NCBI GenBank assembly: GCA_035468985.1 | Contig: DATISF010000038.1 | Location: 163,775 to 227,774, forward strand | Source of the DNA: DASVHS01 sp035468985 | Lineage (GTDB): Bacteria > Acidobacteriota > Thermoanaerobaculia > Gp7-AA8 | Direction: 5' to 3' | Length of the DNA stretch: 64,000 nt | Part shown: one piece after another, positions 51,274-60,400 of the stretch | Layout of the letters: each line of letters opens with the position of its first letter | Position numbering within the stretch: position 1 is the stretch's first letter | Translations under genes and position numbers: made by a program | Notes under the pieces: model-generated | Told to the model about the DNA's origin: nothing | The model's input: the letters and a program-made list of their open reading frames with translations, nothing else | Databases searched by the model: none

Positions 51274-51864
51274 TCACGGGTGATTGGGTGCCCAGGCGTT
51301 CAGCGAAAGTGCCGCGCCGAGGTTGTTGGGCGCCGAGGCCGTGACGTTGTGCTTCGCATACTTGGAGACGACGCCGAAGAAAAAGCTGCTGTCACCATGG
51401 CCCGGCGAGCTGCCGCCGGCAACCGGTGTCTTGAACGTGAACGTGATGTTGTTCCCCGACCGTACGGCAGAGAGCAGGCCGACATTCCCGAGTCCGCCTG
51501 TCGTCACCACGAAAACATCGTCGAGAGAACCGTCGCCGTCGAAATCGAACTTCATCGTCGGCCCGATGTTGACGGTGAGCGACGTGATGTAAGGGATGAC
51601 CGTGATACCGACGACATTGCGAAGATCGATTCGGTACTCGTACGCATAGCGAGTCGCCGCGGGAGCACCCGACGATCCGCGGTAATGACGAGACTGCAGA
51701 AATCCGCTCGACCAGATCGGCGCGCTGAGATCCGTCACCGTGACCTTGCAGGTGACGTTGAACAGGCAGTTGATCTTCGGCGCACCGACCTTGACCACCT
51801 TGAGCGGTTGTGCAGCGAGCGCCGGTGCGATGAGAAACGCGATCCACAGGACGACTCTCTTCAT
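51274..51864 (-). CDS. Secreted hypothetical protein
   Basis: 196 residues with signal peptide MKRVVLWIAFLIAPALAAQ. The mature part is beta-rich: 'VVKVGAPKINCLFNVTCKVTV' (in part, Cys pair), 'TRYAYEYRIDLRNVVGITV', 'MKFDFDGDGSLDDVFVVTTGG' with a Ca-loop-like Asp-rich segment. The C-terminus ends '...SLNAWAPNHP'. No family is recognised. Divergent from the mono-haem protein gene; the 105-bp gap (51865-51969) is AT-rich and contains a near-palindrome AATACTTGTATT that could be an operator. Confidence 0.7.
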   Translation of the reverse strand: MKRVVLWIAFLIAPALAAQPLKVVKVGAPKINCLFNVTCKVTVTDLSAPIWSSGFLQSRHYRGSSGAPAATRYAYEYRIDLRNVVGITVIPYITSLTVNIGPTMKFDFDGDGSLDDVFVVTTGGLGNVGLLSAVRSGNNITFTFKTPVAGGSSPGHGDSSFFFGVVSKYAKHNVTASAPNNLGAALSLNAWAPNHP

Positions 51865-51969
51865 TTTTCCTCCTGACCGTTAGCCGGACTTCAATACTTG
51901 TATTCTGCCTGATTTCTGGATACTGTCACGCAATCCCGAGGTCCACGGAAAGACGAAAGGAGCGCCCCT

Positions 51970-53637
51970 GTGTTCAGAGAATCGACTCTGCTTGTGCTTG
52001 CCCTGCTCACGGTGCCCTTGTTGGGTCAGGTCTCCCCCACTCCGCCTCCCGCCGGCTGCGTCCCTCCCACTGCGAAATGCGCCACCGCCGGCACGACAAA
52101 CCAGACGTACGACCGCATCCGGTACTTTGAATACTTTCTCGCCGCACCGAAGGACCGCCTCGAATGCAACATGCATGTCGAGAACCGGCGCATCGTGTTC
52201 GACGCGCCGGTCACGAATCCGGGCATGACGTGCCCCGACGCGTTCTCCTGGAAGCTCTACGCCGAAGCAATCGGTCAGGAGTTCTGGAAGAACTGGGCCT
52301 CGGACGATCAGACGTGGCCGGCCAGTCCGTACGCGCCGTGCGCGGGCCAGCCGTCGGACGCCTGTTGTGATCTGACGAGCCTCACGCAAAATCCAGCGCA
52401 CTGTCCGCTGTTTCCCGGTGCGCTCACCGCCGCCGGCCCAAGGTTCCGCCTCGGCGTTCCGCCGTCGAAGCCTCATATCCCCGGAATGGTCCCGGCATCC
52501 GAGCTCCCCGCGCTGCTCAAACGCGCGGGTGAGACCGATCCCGATCGGGTCATCCGCCAGTCGATGACCGAAATCGTGTTCCGCAACCGTCCGATGCTGG
52601 CGTTTGTGCGACGCAATCGTCTTTACAGCACGGACGGCCTGGCCGACGTCTTCGCACGCAACAACGCCAACCTCGGGACTCGCGATGCGAACAGCGGCGC
52701 GCCGTACTACCTCGTCAATCAGCCGGGAGCACTTTCGACCGTCGACTTCCCGTCCGATGCGGTGATGATCAAGTCCGACTGGGTGATCGCGAAATACGCG
52801 AAGAGTTTCTACGGCATCACCGAAGATCCCGATCATCCGTTCATCAAGATGATCATCGACACGGCCAGTGATCCGAACAATCCGAACAAAACCGAACGCG
52901 CGGAATGCTGGCTCCTGAGCATTCACGTCTCCTCGAAGGACATTCCGAACTGGGTCTGGACGACGTTCGAGCACGTCAACAATCGCGGCCGCTGCGACTA
53001 CATCGGCTGCAACGACTCGTTCGGCTTCTCCTCCTCCGATCAGACGTGTCCCGGCCAGGCCAGGAACTACACGGCCGCGCACACGTCCTGCGACAACCTT
53101 GCGAGTCCCGCGTGGGTCTTCGACCTCGGCAAGTCGTACGCGAGCGGACCGATCTCACCGTCGCTCGACGCCGTGTTCAACGCGTTGGGCATCGGCAGCG
53201 GACCGGCGCCTCTTCCCGGCGCGCAGGCGCCGACGCCGCGCGATCCGGCGTGGCGCAGCTACCGTCTGAAAGGATCGCAGACGGAGTTCACCGATTCGAC
53301 CGGCCGCCGCACGCTCCTGGCGAATTCGATCACCGAGGCGGGGTTCATTCTCACGTCGTCATGCATGACCTGCCATGCGCGCTCAGGCGTGAACGCCTCG
53401 GGCAACGCACCTCTCGGTGTCTTCGTCAACGAAGTGAATGAGCAGGGCTACCTGCAGAGCGTCAACGGCATTCCCATCCCAGACTGGTTCCACGGCAGCT
53501 CGCAGCCGCCGCGTCTGCAGACACTGCAATGCGATTTCGTATGGGGAATCCTCGCTGCTTCGCCCGAGGTTAAGCCGGGAACCCTCCAGGCTCCACCTCA
53601 GCGAAAGACACCGCGCGACGCCATGCGCCGCGAGTGA
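51970..53637 (+). CDS. Exported mono-haem c-type protein
   Basis: 555 residues from GTG 51970 with AAAGGAG upstream. Signal peptide MFRESTLLVLALLTVPLLGQ. Only one haem site is seen, CMTCH at residues 465-469. A block 'WVWTTFEHVNNRGRC' is shared, in essence, with the protein at 55598-57169 ('WVWSTFEHVDNAP'), as are spaced Cys and 'WRVYR'-like strands, so the two are diverged paralogues. It is probably a periplasmic or surface electron-transfer or haem-containing protein; its redox partner may be the neighbouring multicopper oxidase. The stop is directly followed by a hairpin repeat. Confidence 0.8.
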   Translation: MFRESTLLVLALLTVPLLGQVSPTPPPAGCVPPTAKCATAGTTNQTYDRIRYFEYFLAAPKDRLECNMHVENRRIVFDAPVTNPGMTCPDAFSWKLYAEAIGQEFWKNWASDDQTWPASPYAPCAGQPSDACCDLTSLTQNPAHCPLFPGALTAAGPRFRLGVPPSKPHIPGMVPASELPALLKRAGETDPDRVIRQSMTEIVFRNRPMLAFVRRNRLYSTDGLADVFARNNANLGTRDANSGAPYYLVNQPGALSTVDFPSDAVMIKSDWVIAKYAKSFYGITEDPDHPFIKMIIDTASDPNNPNKTERAECWLLSIHVSSKDIPNWVWTTFEHVNNRGRCDYIGCNDSFGFSSSDQTCPGQARNYTAAHTSCDNLASPAWVFDLGKSYASGPISPSLDAVFNALGIGSGPAPLPGAQAPTPRDPAWRSYRLKGSQTEFTDSTGRRTLLANSITEAGFILTSSCMTCHARSGVNASGNAPLGVFVNEVNEQGYLQSVNGIPIPDWFHGSSQPPRLQTLQCDFVWGILAASPEVKPGTLQAPPQRKTPRDAMRRE

Positions 53638-53714
53638 CGTCATCCTGAGCCGCGGAGACGGCGAAGGATCTCAGGACACGCAACCTGAGATCCTTCGCTT
53701 CGCTCGGGATGACG
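53638..53714. repeat. Hairpin repeat (CGTCATCCTGAG family), copy 3
   Basis: Left arm CGTCATCCTGAGCCGCGGAG at 53638, right arm ending CGCTCGGGATGACG at 53714. It sits between the convergent mono-haem and multicopper-oxidase genes. The haem-gene stop (TGA at 53635-53637) directly precedes it and the oxidase stop lies 4 nt beyond it. It may also terminate transcription in both directions. Confidence 0.9.
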
Positions 53715-53717
53715 TGT

Positions 53718-55562
53718 TCAATGTCCTCCATGCGCCGGCATCGCCGATGCCGGCGCATCCGGGACCACTTCCACGATCTCCATCATGCCGAGGTCCTCGT
53801 GGTCGAGGATGTGGCAGTGCATGACGAACTGCCCGATGTAATCGAGATACTGCGTGTACAGGCGGAGCTGCGCCGCGGGGGGAACGAGCAGCGTGTCCTT
53901 CCAGACCACTTCCGGTTTTCCCGACGGATCGAGGCGCGTCGTCTGGAACGGATTCACGTGGATGTGAAAGACGTGCGGCAGCGGCGGGATCGACGGATTC
54001 GTCTTCGACTCCGCCGGCCGTCGCGGCACGCACGGCGGATCGCCGACGGTCGTCAGCGTCCAGACGTCGGTGTGATTGAGCCGGACGTTGCGTACGTGCG
54101 TCGGATTGAATGCCCGGAAGTTGATTTGAAATGAGTTCCGCGGTTCGTTGGGGTCGTCGCCGCTGCCGATCTTGAACGTCGCCTGCTGGACTCCGTCGGC
54201 CTGGGCCTCGAGATTGACGCCGGGGAACGGCGCGAGCGCCGCCATCTCCGCGCTGGTCGGCAGCTTCATGTCGAGCGGATCTCCGGCCACGCGGACGATG
54301 GCGATCACGTTCTGCGTCTCTTCAACGCCGAGGAGCGATGTGCGCAGCGCGCCGGCGATTGTGACCGGCGGGGCCGTCGTTGCGGCGAGCGTTCTCGGCA
54401 CCGCGCGCGTGACGCTTGTCGTCTGCTGAGCGGCATCCTGGGCCGGGCACGGTTCGGCGGGAACGCGCACGCCGGAGACCGGCGCATCGATGAGCTTGTA
54501 GTCGCCCGGCTTCATGCTCGCTTTGACGAGGACGTCGCTGCGATAACCGGGCTGCAGCTCGACGGTGCGGTTGACATTCGTGCCGTCCCAGTCGTCGATG
54601 CGGCCGAGGTACAGGCCGTCGAGGGCGATCTCGTGGAGGACGTGGCCCTCGAGCGCCAGGTTGAACGACTCGCGGAAGCCGGAGTCGATCATCCGCCAGC
54701 GCTGCACTTCGCCGGGACGCATGGTGATGATCGGGACGATCTGTCCGTTGATCGTCACGCGCCGGTTCGAGCCGCCCCACGTGCAGCTCGGCTTCTGCGC
54801 CGCGCAATTAGGATCGTTCGCGCCGCCGGGGAAGAACGCGGTGATGTCCTTGACCTCGCCCTGGGCGTCGTAGAGCGTCGTCTGGATCACCATCACTTTT
54901 TCGTGCTTGTTCGCCTCACGGAGCGCGGCGGGGATTTTCGCCTCGTCATCGCCGATGATCAGCGCGCCGGCCATGCCGCTGCCGACCTGCACCGCCGTCG
55001 AGCCGTGCGCGTGGGCGTGGTACCAGAACGTGCCGGGAGGATGATTGGCCGGGACGCGGATCTCGTACGGGAACTTCGTCTGCGGCGCGATCGCCAGCAG
55101 CACGTTGTCGCTATTCGCCGCGGGAGAGACGTGCAGTCCGTGCGTGTGGAGATTCGTGGTGTTGAACGAATGCGGCCGCGTCTCGATGAATGCGTTCTCC
55201 GCTTCCTGGCGGATCTGCGAGGCCACTTCATCGGGACTCTCCACCGGCAGCCGGTTGTCGAGCAGGATGTCCATGATGTCGCCGGGACGGATGCGCAGCG
55301 TCGGCCCGACGAGCTGTCCGTTGTAGCTGCGCAATTTCACCGGACATCCGCCGACGGAGACTCTCGCAGGATCGGTGTACATCACTGCCAGCGTCGTCTG
55401 CAGAACGTGATCGGCAGCGCGCACCTCAGGCGGATTCTGAAACGGTTGATACCCGTACTTCGTGACGTCGATGGGATCGAAGCGGCAACCGGGGACGACC
55501 TGGGCCACGAGAAATGGGGCGGACAGAAGAAACGCGATCAGGAAGGAGATCCGTCTTGACAT
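53718..55562 (-). CDS. Multicopper oxidase
   Basis: 614 residues with signal peptide MSRRISFLIAFLLSAPFLVA. All four copper-binding motifs are present: 'TNLHTHGLHV' (HTHG at 139-142), 'TFWYHAHAHGS' (~180-188), 'HVFHIHVNPF' and 'QFVMHCHILDHEDLGMM' near the C-terminus. This gives a T1 site plus a trinuclear cluster, so it should reduce O2 to water while oxidising metals or phenolics. The last residues 'APASAMPAHGGH' are encoded by a 29-bp palindrome at 53730-53758. It starts 36 nt after the upstream mono-haem gene, so they form an operon. Confidence 0.94.
   Translation of the reverse strand: MSRRISFLIAFLLSAPFLVAQVVPGCRFDPIDVTKYGYQPFQNPPEVRAADHVLQTTLAVMYTDPARVSVGGCPVKLRSYNGQLVGPTLRIRPGDIMDILLDNRLPVESPDEVASQIRQEAENAFIETRPHSFNTTNLHTHGLHVSPAANSDNVLLAIAPQTKFPYEIRVPANHPPGTFWYHAHAHGSTAVQVGSGMAGALIIGDDEAKIPAALREANKHEKVMVIQTTLYDAQGEVKDITAFFPGGANDPNCAAQKPSCTWGGSNRRVTINGQIVPIITMRPGEVQRWRMIDSGFRESFNLALEGHVLHEIALDGLYLGRIDDWDGTNVNRTVELQPGYRSDVLVKASMKPGDYKLIDAPVSGVRVPAEPCPAQDAAQQTTSVTRAVPRTLAATTAPPVTIAGALRTSLLGVEETQNVIAIVRVAGDPLDMKLPTSAEMAALAPFPGVNLEAQADGVQQATFKIGSGDDPNEPRNSFQINFRAFNPTHVRNVRLNHTDVWTLTTVGDPPCVPRRPAESKTNPSIPPLPHVFHIHVNPFQTTRLDPSGKPEVVWKDTLLVPPAAQLRLYTQYLDYIGQFVMHCHILDHEDLGMMEIVEVVPDAPASAMPAHGGH
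53730..53758. repeat. Perfect 29-bp palindrome in the oxidase 3' end
   Basis: ATGCGCCGGCATCG and its reverse complement flank a single central base. It is read as coding sequence (Pro/Ala/Ser-rich tail of the oxidase) and lies 16 bp from the hairpin repeat at 53638-53714. Its position at the end of the gene suggests repeat capture or a terminator-like structure. Confidence 0.7.
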
Positions 55563-55597
55563 GCATCCTCACTCTCGATTGATTGCCCGTGAGCGAC

Positions 55598-57169
55598 TCA
55601 ATTCGCCATCGTGGAACGGAACGTTTTTTTCAGCGGATGCCCCGATACCTTCTTGCAGTTGATCGGTGGCTGCGCCCTGTCGAGCATGAAGCTCATGTCC
55701 GAGTCTTCGCACGCCGCTCCCTGCGCGCCGCTGTGGCACTGCATGCACGCCGACATACCGAACGAGCTGGCGTTCTGCAGGTAGGTCTCCGCAGCAGTGT
55801 TCTGAATGAACGGCGGAGCGGGCGGAGTCGTGTCGAAGTCGGCATGCCGCTGGCCAGCTGCGAGCGTGAGCTGCGCCTGCCACTGGCTTCCGATGAGCAT
55901 GTAGTTCGCGAACGGCGTGCCGGCCAGCTTGGCCTGCCATTGCGAATTGAGCCACGCCGTTCCGCGCCCGCTTTTGTTTCCATCCCAGATCGACGAACAG
56001 CGGACCACCTGCGTCCCGTACTTTCCCTGCATCAGATACTTCTTCGCGTACGGTTGTGATGTCTGCCAGAGCCAGTTGCCCTGATCCGGTTTCACGGGCG
56101 CCTCATTGGCGATGCAAGCCTTGCCCGAGTTGTCGACGCAGCCCGGTGTGAAGAGGGACATCGGTGGAGCGTTCGTCGGAACGTCGCACGGGCCGGACGG
56201 CGCCGTCGCGGTGGCGGGCAGTGGCGTCGTCGTCAGCGGCGCGTTGTCGACGTGCTCGAATGTCGACCACACCCATTCGCGCTGCGCCTGCCCCTTGTGC
56301 ACGATGTGCATGGCGATCAATCCCATCTGCAGCGTCGGCGTGCAGAAATCCTGACCGGTGGCGCTGTGCTTCGCCGGAACGTAGACGCGCATCGGACGGA
56401 CGAAATAGCGCGAGAGGTTGTCCTTTCCCGGCTGCAGGACGCGCCACGCCGACTTCACCTCGATCGCCCCCTCGGACGCACCGTTCTTCTCGCCGGGCGT
56501 GAACCGGATCGTCTTGCCGACCTGATTCGCGGAGTTGTACCAGCCGTTCGAGTCGATGTCGTTGAATTCGGTGCGGTTCATCGAGACGCGATAGACGACG
56601 AAGTTCCCGTAGCGATCGATGAGCGGCAGGTCGACCATGGCCTCTTCGAAGAAGTCGGGGATGTTCAGCACGTCGTCGATCTTTGCCAGCCCGTGCACGA
56701 CCGTTTCGCCGGGCTGCAGCGGCGTGGCCTGACAGACCTTCGGGATCGGCGGCAGCGTCTTGCTCGGATAGTTGGGATCGGGCTGCGCGCCATTGGCCAG
56801 GAAGACTTCTTCGGCGAGCTTGTAGTAGTCCCACACTCGCGGCCGCGCGGGGTCGATGCCGATGGAGAGCTTCGGAATCTGCCGTCCGCTCGAATCCGAC
56901 GGCCAGTTCAGAGCCACGAACGACTGCCAGGAGAAGTTGTCGAAGTCCTGCTGCGTTCCGGGCGCAAGAATGCTCCCGTACCCCTGCCCTTCCACGACAT
57001 CGTGCGGGATCGCCCCGCAGAGCGGCGACGTCGAGGAGCCGCCGACGCAAAACACCGGCGCCACGGTGGCGTTATTCGCCGGCGCCACCTGCCGCGCGGG
57101 ATTCTGTGCCACCAGGGCGAGCGCGGCAAACACGACGAGCAGACCTGTAGCGAAAGACACCTTGAACAT
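55598..57169 (-). CDS. Exported mono-haem c-type protein, paralogue of the 51970 gene
   Basis: 523 residues from ATG 57169, chosen because GGAGG lies 9 nt upstream. Signal peptide 'FKVSFATGLLVVFAALALVAQ'. One haem motif, CMQCH at residues 475-479. The central region shares blocks with the 51970 protein ('EWVWSTFEHVDN', 'WSQWQAKL'-like Trp strands). It is upstream of and co-oriented with the multicopper oxidase, so it likely supplies electrons to it or receives them. Its leader contains two hairpins (57180-57199 and 57220-57245); the first overlaps the Shine-Dalgarno. Confidence 0.8.
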   Translation of the reverse strand: MFKVSFATGLLVVFAALALVAQNPARQVAPANNATVAPVFCVGGSSTSPLCGAIPHDVVEGQGYGSILAPGTQQDFDNFSWQSFVALNWPSDSSGRQIPKLSIGIDPARPRVWDYYKLAEEVFLANGAQPDPNYPSKTLPPIPKVCQATPLQPGETVVHGLAKIDDVLNIPDFFEEAMVDLPLIDRYGNFVVYRVSMNRTEFNDIDSNGWYNSANQVGKTIRFTPGEKNGASEGAIEVKSAWRVLQPGKDNLSRYFVRPMRVYVPAKHSATGQDFCTPTLQMGLIAMHIVHKGQAQREWVWSTFEHVDNAPLTTTPLPATATAPSGPCDVPTNAPPMSLFTPGCVDNSGKACIANEAPVKPDQGNWLWQTSQPYAKKYLMQGKYGTQVVRCSSIWDGNKSGRGTAWLNSQWQAKLAGTPFANYMLIGSQWQAQLTLAAGQRHADFDTTPPAPPFIQNTAAETYLQNASSFGMSACMQCHSGAQGAACEDSDMSFMLDRAQPPINCKKVSGHPLKKTFRSTMAN

Positions 57170-57179
57170 GCTGGGCAAC

Positions 57180-57199
57180 CTCCGTCCGTACTGACGGAG
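57180..57199 (-). promoter_or_regulatory. Hairpin that can mask the Shine-Dalgarno of the haem-protein gene
   Basis: Minus strand: CTCCGTC (57199-57193) pairs with GACGGAG (57186-57180) around a 6-nt loop. The 3' arm contains the GGAGG that serves the ATG at 57169. Pairing would hide the ribosome-binding site; opening it would allow translation of the haem protein and the coupled oxidase gene. No known riboswitch class is recognised. Confidence 0.45.
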
Positions 57200-57219
57200 T
57201 GACGGATGAGCTGCAAATC

Positions 57220-57245
57220 CCTACCCGCGCGGTACCGCGGGTAGG
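57220..57245 (+). terminator. Strong hairpin followed by T-run, antisense to the haem-protein leader
   Basis: CCTACCCGCG and CGCGGGTAGG (57220-57229, 57236-57245) form a perfect 10-bp stem with a 6-nt loop, followed on the plus strand by ACTTTTTTCC. As a plus-strand intrinsic terminator it would stop transcripts coming from the left, where no plus-strand gene lies. Alternatively it is a structural element of the minus-strand leader. Confidence 0.55.
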
Positions 57246-57267
57246 ACTTTTTTCCATCCCGCCACTC

Positions 57268-57415
57268 CTAGGGAGACTCTGAACAAGTCGTCATCCTGAG
57301 TTGGCGAAGCGCGACGAAGGATCTCAGGATCCGAAAACGCCTGCCATTTCGAGATCCTTCGCCGTCTTCGCGGCTCAGGATGACGTGAACAACGACTTGT
57401 TCAGAGCTTCCCTAA
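57268..57415. mobile_element. 148-bp MITE-like element, copy 2
   Basis: Starts CTAGGGAGACTCTGAACAAG and ends CTTGTTCAGAGCTTCCCTAA. Core hairpin repeat at 57289-57385. It is about 95% identical to the copy at 40006-40153 across the whole length. Right flank CTAA rather than CTAG fits a YTAR target but a mutated duplication. The patatin gene starts 21 nt after it, so the element may carry or disturb its promoter. Confidence 0.85.
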
Positions 57416-57435
57416 GGCAGGTCCACTCACAAGGA

Positions 57436-60400
57436 ATGGCTAGCGAACCCGGACAGACCGTACCGAACCGGCGGATGCGTGCGCTTGCATTTGGCGGCGG
57501 TGGCTTCGATACGATCATGCAGCTCGGCGTGGCTCACGCCCTCCTGGTCACGCAAGGGAAGGCGCCCGACCACGTGGTCGGCATCTCTGCCGGTGCCATC
57601 AACGCGGCCGCACTCGCGGAGATCCTGCAAGCCGGCGGAGATCAATCGGAACCCGGAAGAGCGGCCATGAAAGCGCGGCGCCTTCGCGAGTTCCTCGACG
57701 CGTATCTCGAGTTCCCGGCCCTGCTTCTCAATTCCGTGCTCCCCGACACGTTCGAGATCAACGCGAAGACGCCTCTGAAGCCGGTCGAGCTGCCGATCCA
57801 TTTCGACGAGGAGCGTCGAAGCCGTGCCGATGCCGTTCGCAGCAAAGCCGGACTGGTCAGTCTGTTCAACGACCTCCTCTCCGTCCGCATCCCGATCTCC
57901 GCCTTCACGCGCATCACTCGCCGCATCCTCGGATTCGTCCAGGCGCCGGAGCTGCCGCGGCCGATTCCGCCTCGCGACACGATCTTCTGGAACGCCGCCG
58001 GCCTCTGGTTGATCCTGGTTCGCCACGTTCTGGCGTTCAGCGAGGTTTTCGGCCGGTTGCTCAACGCCGCGATCGTCGGCGCCGACCGAAACCTGCGCCG
58101 TCTATTCGGTTCGGGACTCCTGAAATTCGCGGGGGCGCAGCACTGGCATCGTCTCGAGACTCTCGTGAAATGGATTCTCGGCGAGGAGACGGCCAATGCC
58201 GCGGCGATCATTCAAAGCCGGACGATCTGGTATCTCCTCCACCTCGCGGGCCGCCTCACGCTCGCCGTTCTCCTGTTCACCGGCGCGCTCCTGGTCCCCG
58301 TTCGCCTGATCTCGCCTCCCGAACGCACGGTGAAGGCCGTTCAAAGCATCGCCGTGCCGGAATTCTCGAACGGCAATCTCGACGCGCTCGAAAAAACACT
58401 CCAGCCATTTCGCAACGGGATCGCCATCCCGGCGCCGACGATCGAGGGAATGACAGGAGCCCTGAAAGCGGTCGCCTCCGGCGGCGCCAGGGTCATCGTG
58501 ACCGCACTTGCCGTCGTTGCGAACTTCATCATTCACCATCGAGCCTCGATCGGGATCCCTCTGGTCCTGCTCGGCGGGTCGATCCTCATCGAGTGCGTCA
58601 CCACATTCGAGACGGCACTGGCGATCTTCGCGATCGCCGTCGTCGTCATGGATTTCTATTCCAAGCACATCTATGACAAGGTTCTGCCGTTCGTCGTCGC
58701 GCTCATCGGATTGGGCATCGTCAGGTACAGCAAGGTGCTGAAGGGGCGCGTCCTGAAGTACTACGAAATCGGCGATGGGCTGTTCAGCTCGGATGCCCTC
58801 CGGGCGGACCTGATCCGCTACTTCGATCCCGACTACTACGGCAAGCCACGCCTCGATGCCATCATCGACGCAGCCCTTGGAAAGTGTCACCGTTCCGAAG
58901 ATCCGGCGCCGCAGGACCCGAGGACGAAGATCAGCAAGTACGCGCTCGACCCGGTGGCGCAGATTCACGTCGGAATCGTGGCTGCCGACGTGGCCACGGG
59001 ACATCTCGAGTGCATCAGCGAAGAGCACGCTCTCGTCGACGCCCTTCTCGCCGCAAATGCGGTGGCCCCGTTCTTTCCGGCGCAGAGTCTCGAAAACGAG
59101 CCCTCCGCATCCTTCCGGCAGTGGTTCAAGCATCTCCTGAAACGATCGGACGGTGAGCTGGACCGGCGTTGGCTCGTGGACGGCCTGAACGTATCCAACG
59201 AGCCAATGCAACCGTTGATCGCGTCCCTGCGCGCTCGCTATGACGCCGCACCTCTCGCGTTCGATGATGTGAAGAGTGTCGACATCTACCCGGTTTCGGA
59301 TTTGCCGGTCGATGAGTCGGCGCTGCCGACGGGGTCGACGCCGGAGACTCTCGTCGAAGTCGGTCTTCGCGCGCTGGAGTTGAAGCAATTCCGCGATGCC
59401 ACGATGGAGCGGCGCCTGACCCGTCTGTACACGAAGGCCCTCCCCAGCGACCGGGCGTTTTACCGGGTCGAGTCACCGGACGAGAAACGCACGTTCGTAC
59501 ACGCCGGGGTCTTTCCGATCGAGCTCGGACAGCCATCGCGGATCAACCGCCGGCTGCTGACGGGAACCAAAGCCGGACGATACCGGACGATGCTGCGGGA
59601 GACCGTCGCGGACGGATGCCGGGCGTCAATCGAAGCGATGCTTCCGAAGACGATCGCCGAGCAGACAGCCGCGGATGTGTCAACCTGGTTGGGCGCTCTC
59701 ACCGTGGATGGAGACATCCCCGTCGACGACGCCGTTGCCATTCGGAGCTCCGCCAGCTTTCCGGTCAATCTCCTCTCCGCTCAGCCGAAGCCCGCTCGAG
59801 CGCCGGGCTGGGTGGTGTTGGAGATTGACGGCCGTGCTTTGACGATCCATGTCGATGACTTCCGGAATCTCACGGCAGCGGGAACGCCGCAATGCCTCGG
59901 CGTCGTTCGGCGTCATCTCAACGGGAACGCCCTGCTGCCCGGCAGCGACGAAGCTCTCGGACCCGGCCTGGCCGAGATCTGCCGCCACTGCCGCCTGTAT
60001 CGCAAGATCCCCGATGGCTGGTCGGCAGAGGATGAGAAGCAGTCGGAAGAGCCGCCCGATCCGGCGACGCTGCAGCGGCTCCGCTTTCTTCCGGAGCGAG
60101 CGTCATGGCCCGCCTGGCCGCGGCAGGGCGAACCCGACGACGTGGCGGACCGCGAGCTTCCCAAGGCGCGAAAACCGTACGAGACGTACGAATGGCCACA
60201 AGCGCAATGGCCGCCCGCACCCGCTCAGCCCGTTGTCAGTCTTCTTTTCGGTGGAGGAGTCTTCCGCGGCGTCTTTCACATGGGAGTCACGAACGCGCTC
60301 AACGAGGCGGGAATCCAGCCCCATCTCGTGGCCGGGTCGTCCGTGGGAGCCATCATCGCGGCAATGATCGCCGCGGTCTTCAAGGAGGAAGGGCCGGCGC

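Noticed and set aside
57301..57435. Earlier start of the patatin gene inside the MITE
   Set aside because: The added 45 residues are encoded by the hairpin repeat; ATG 57436 has its own upstream purine-rich signal and precedes the first patatin motif.
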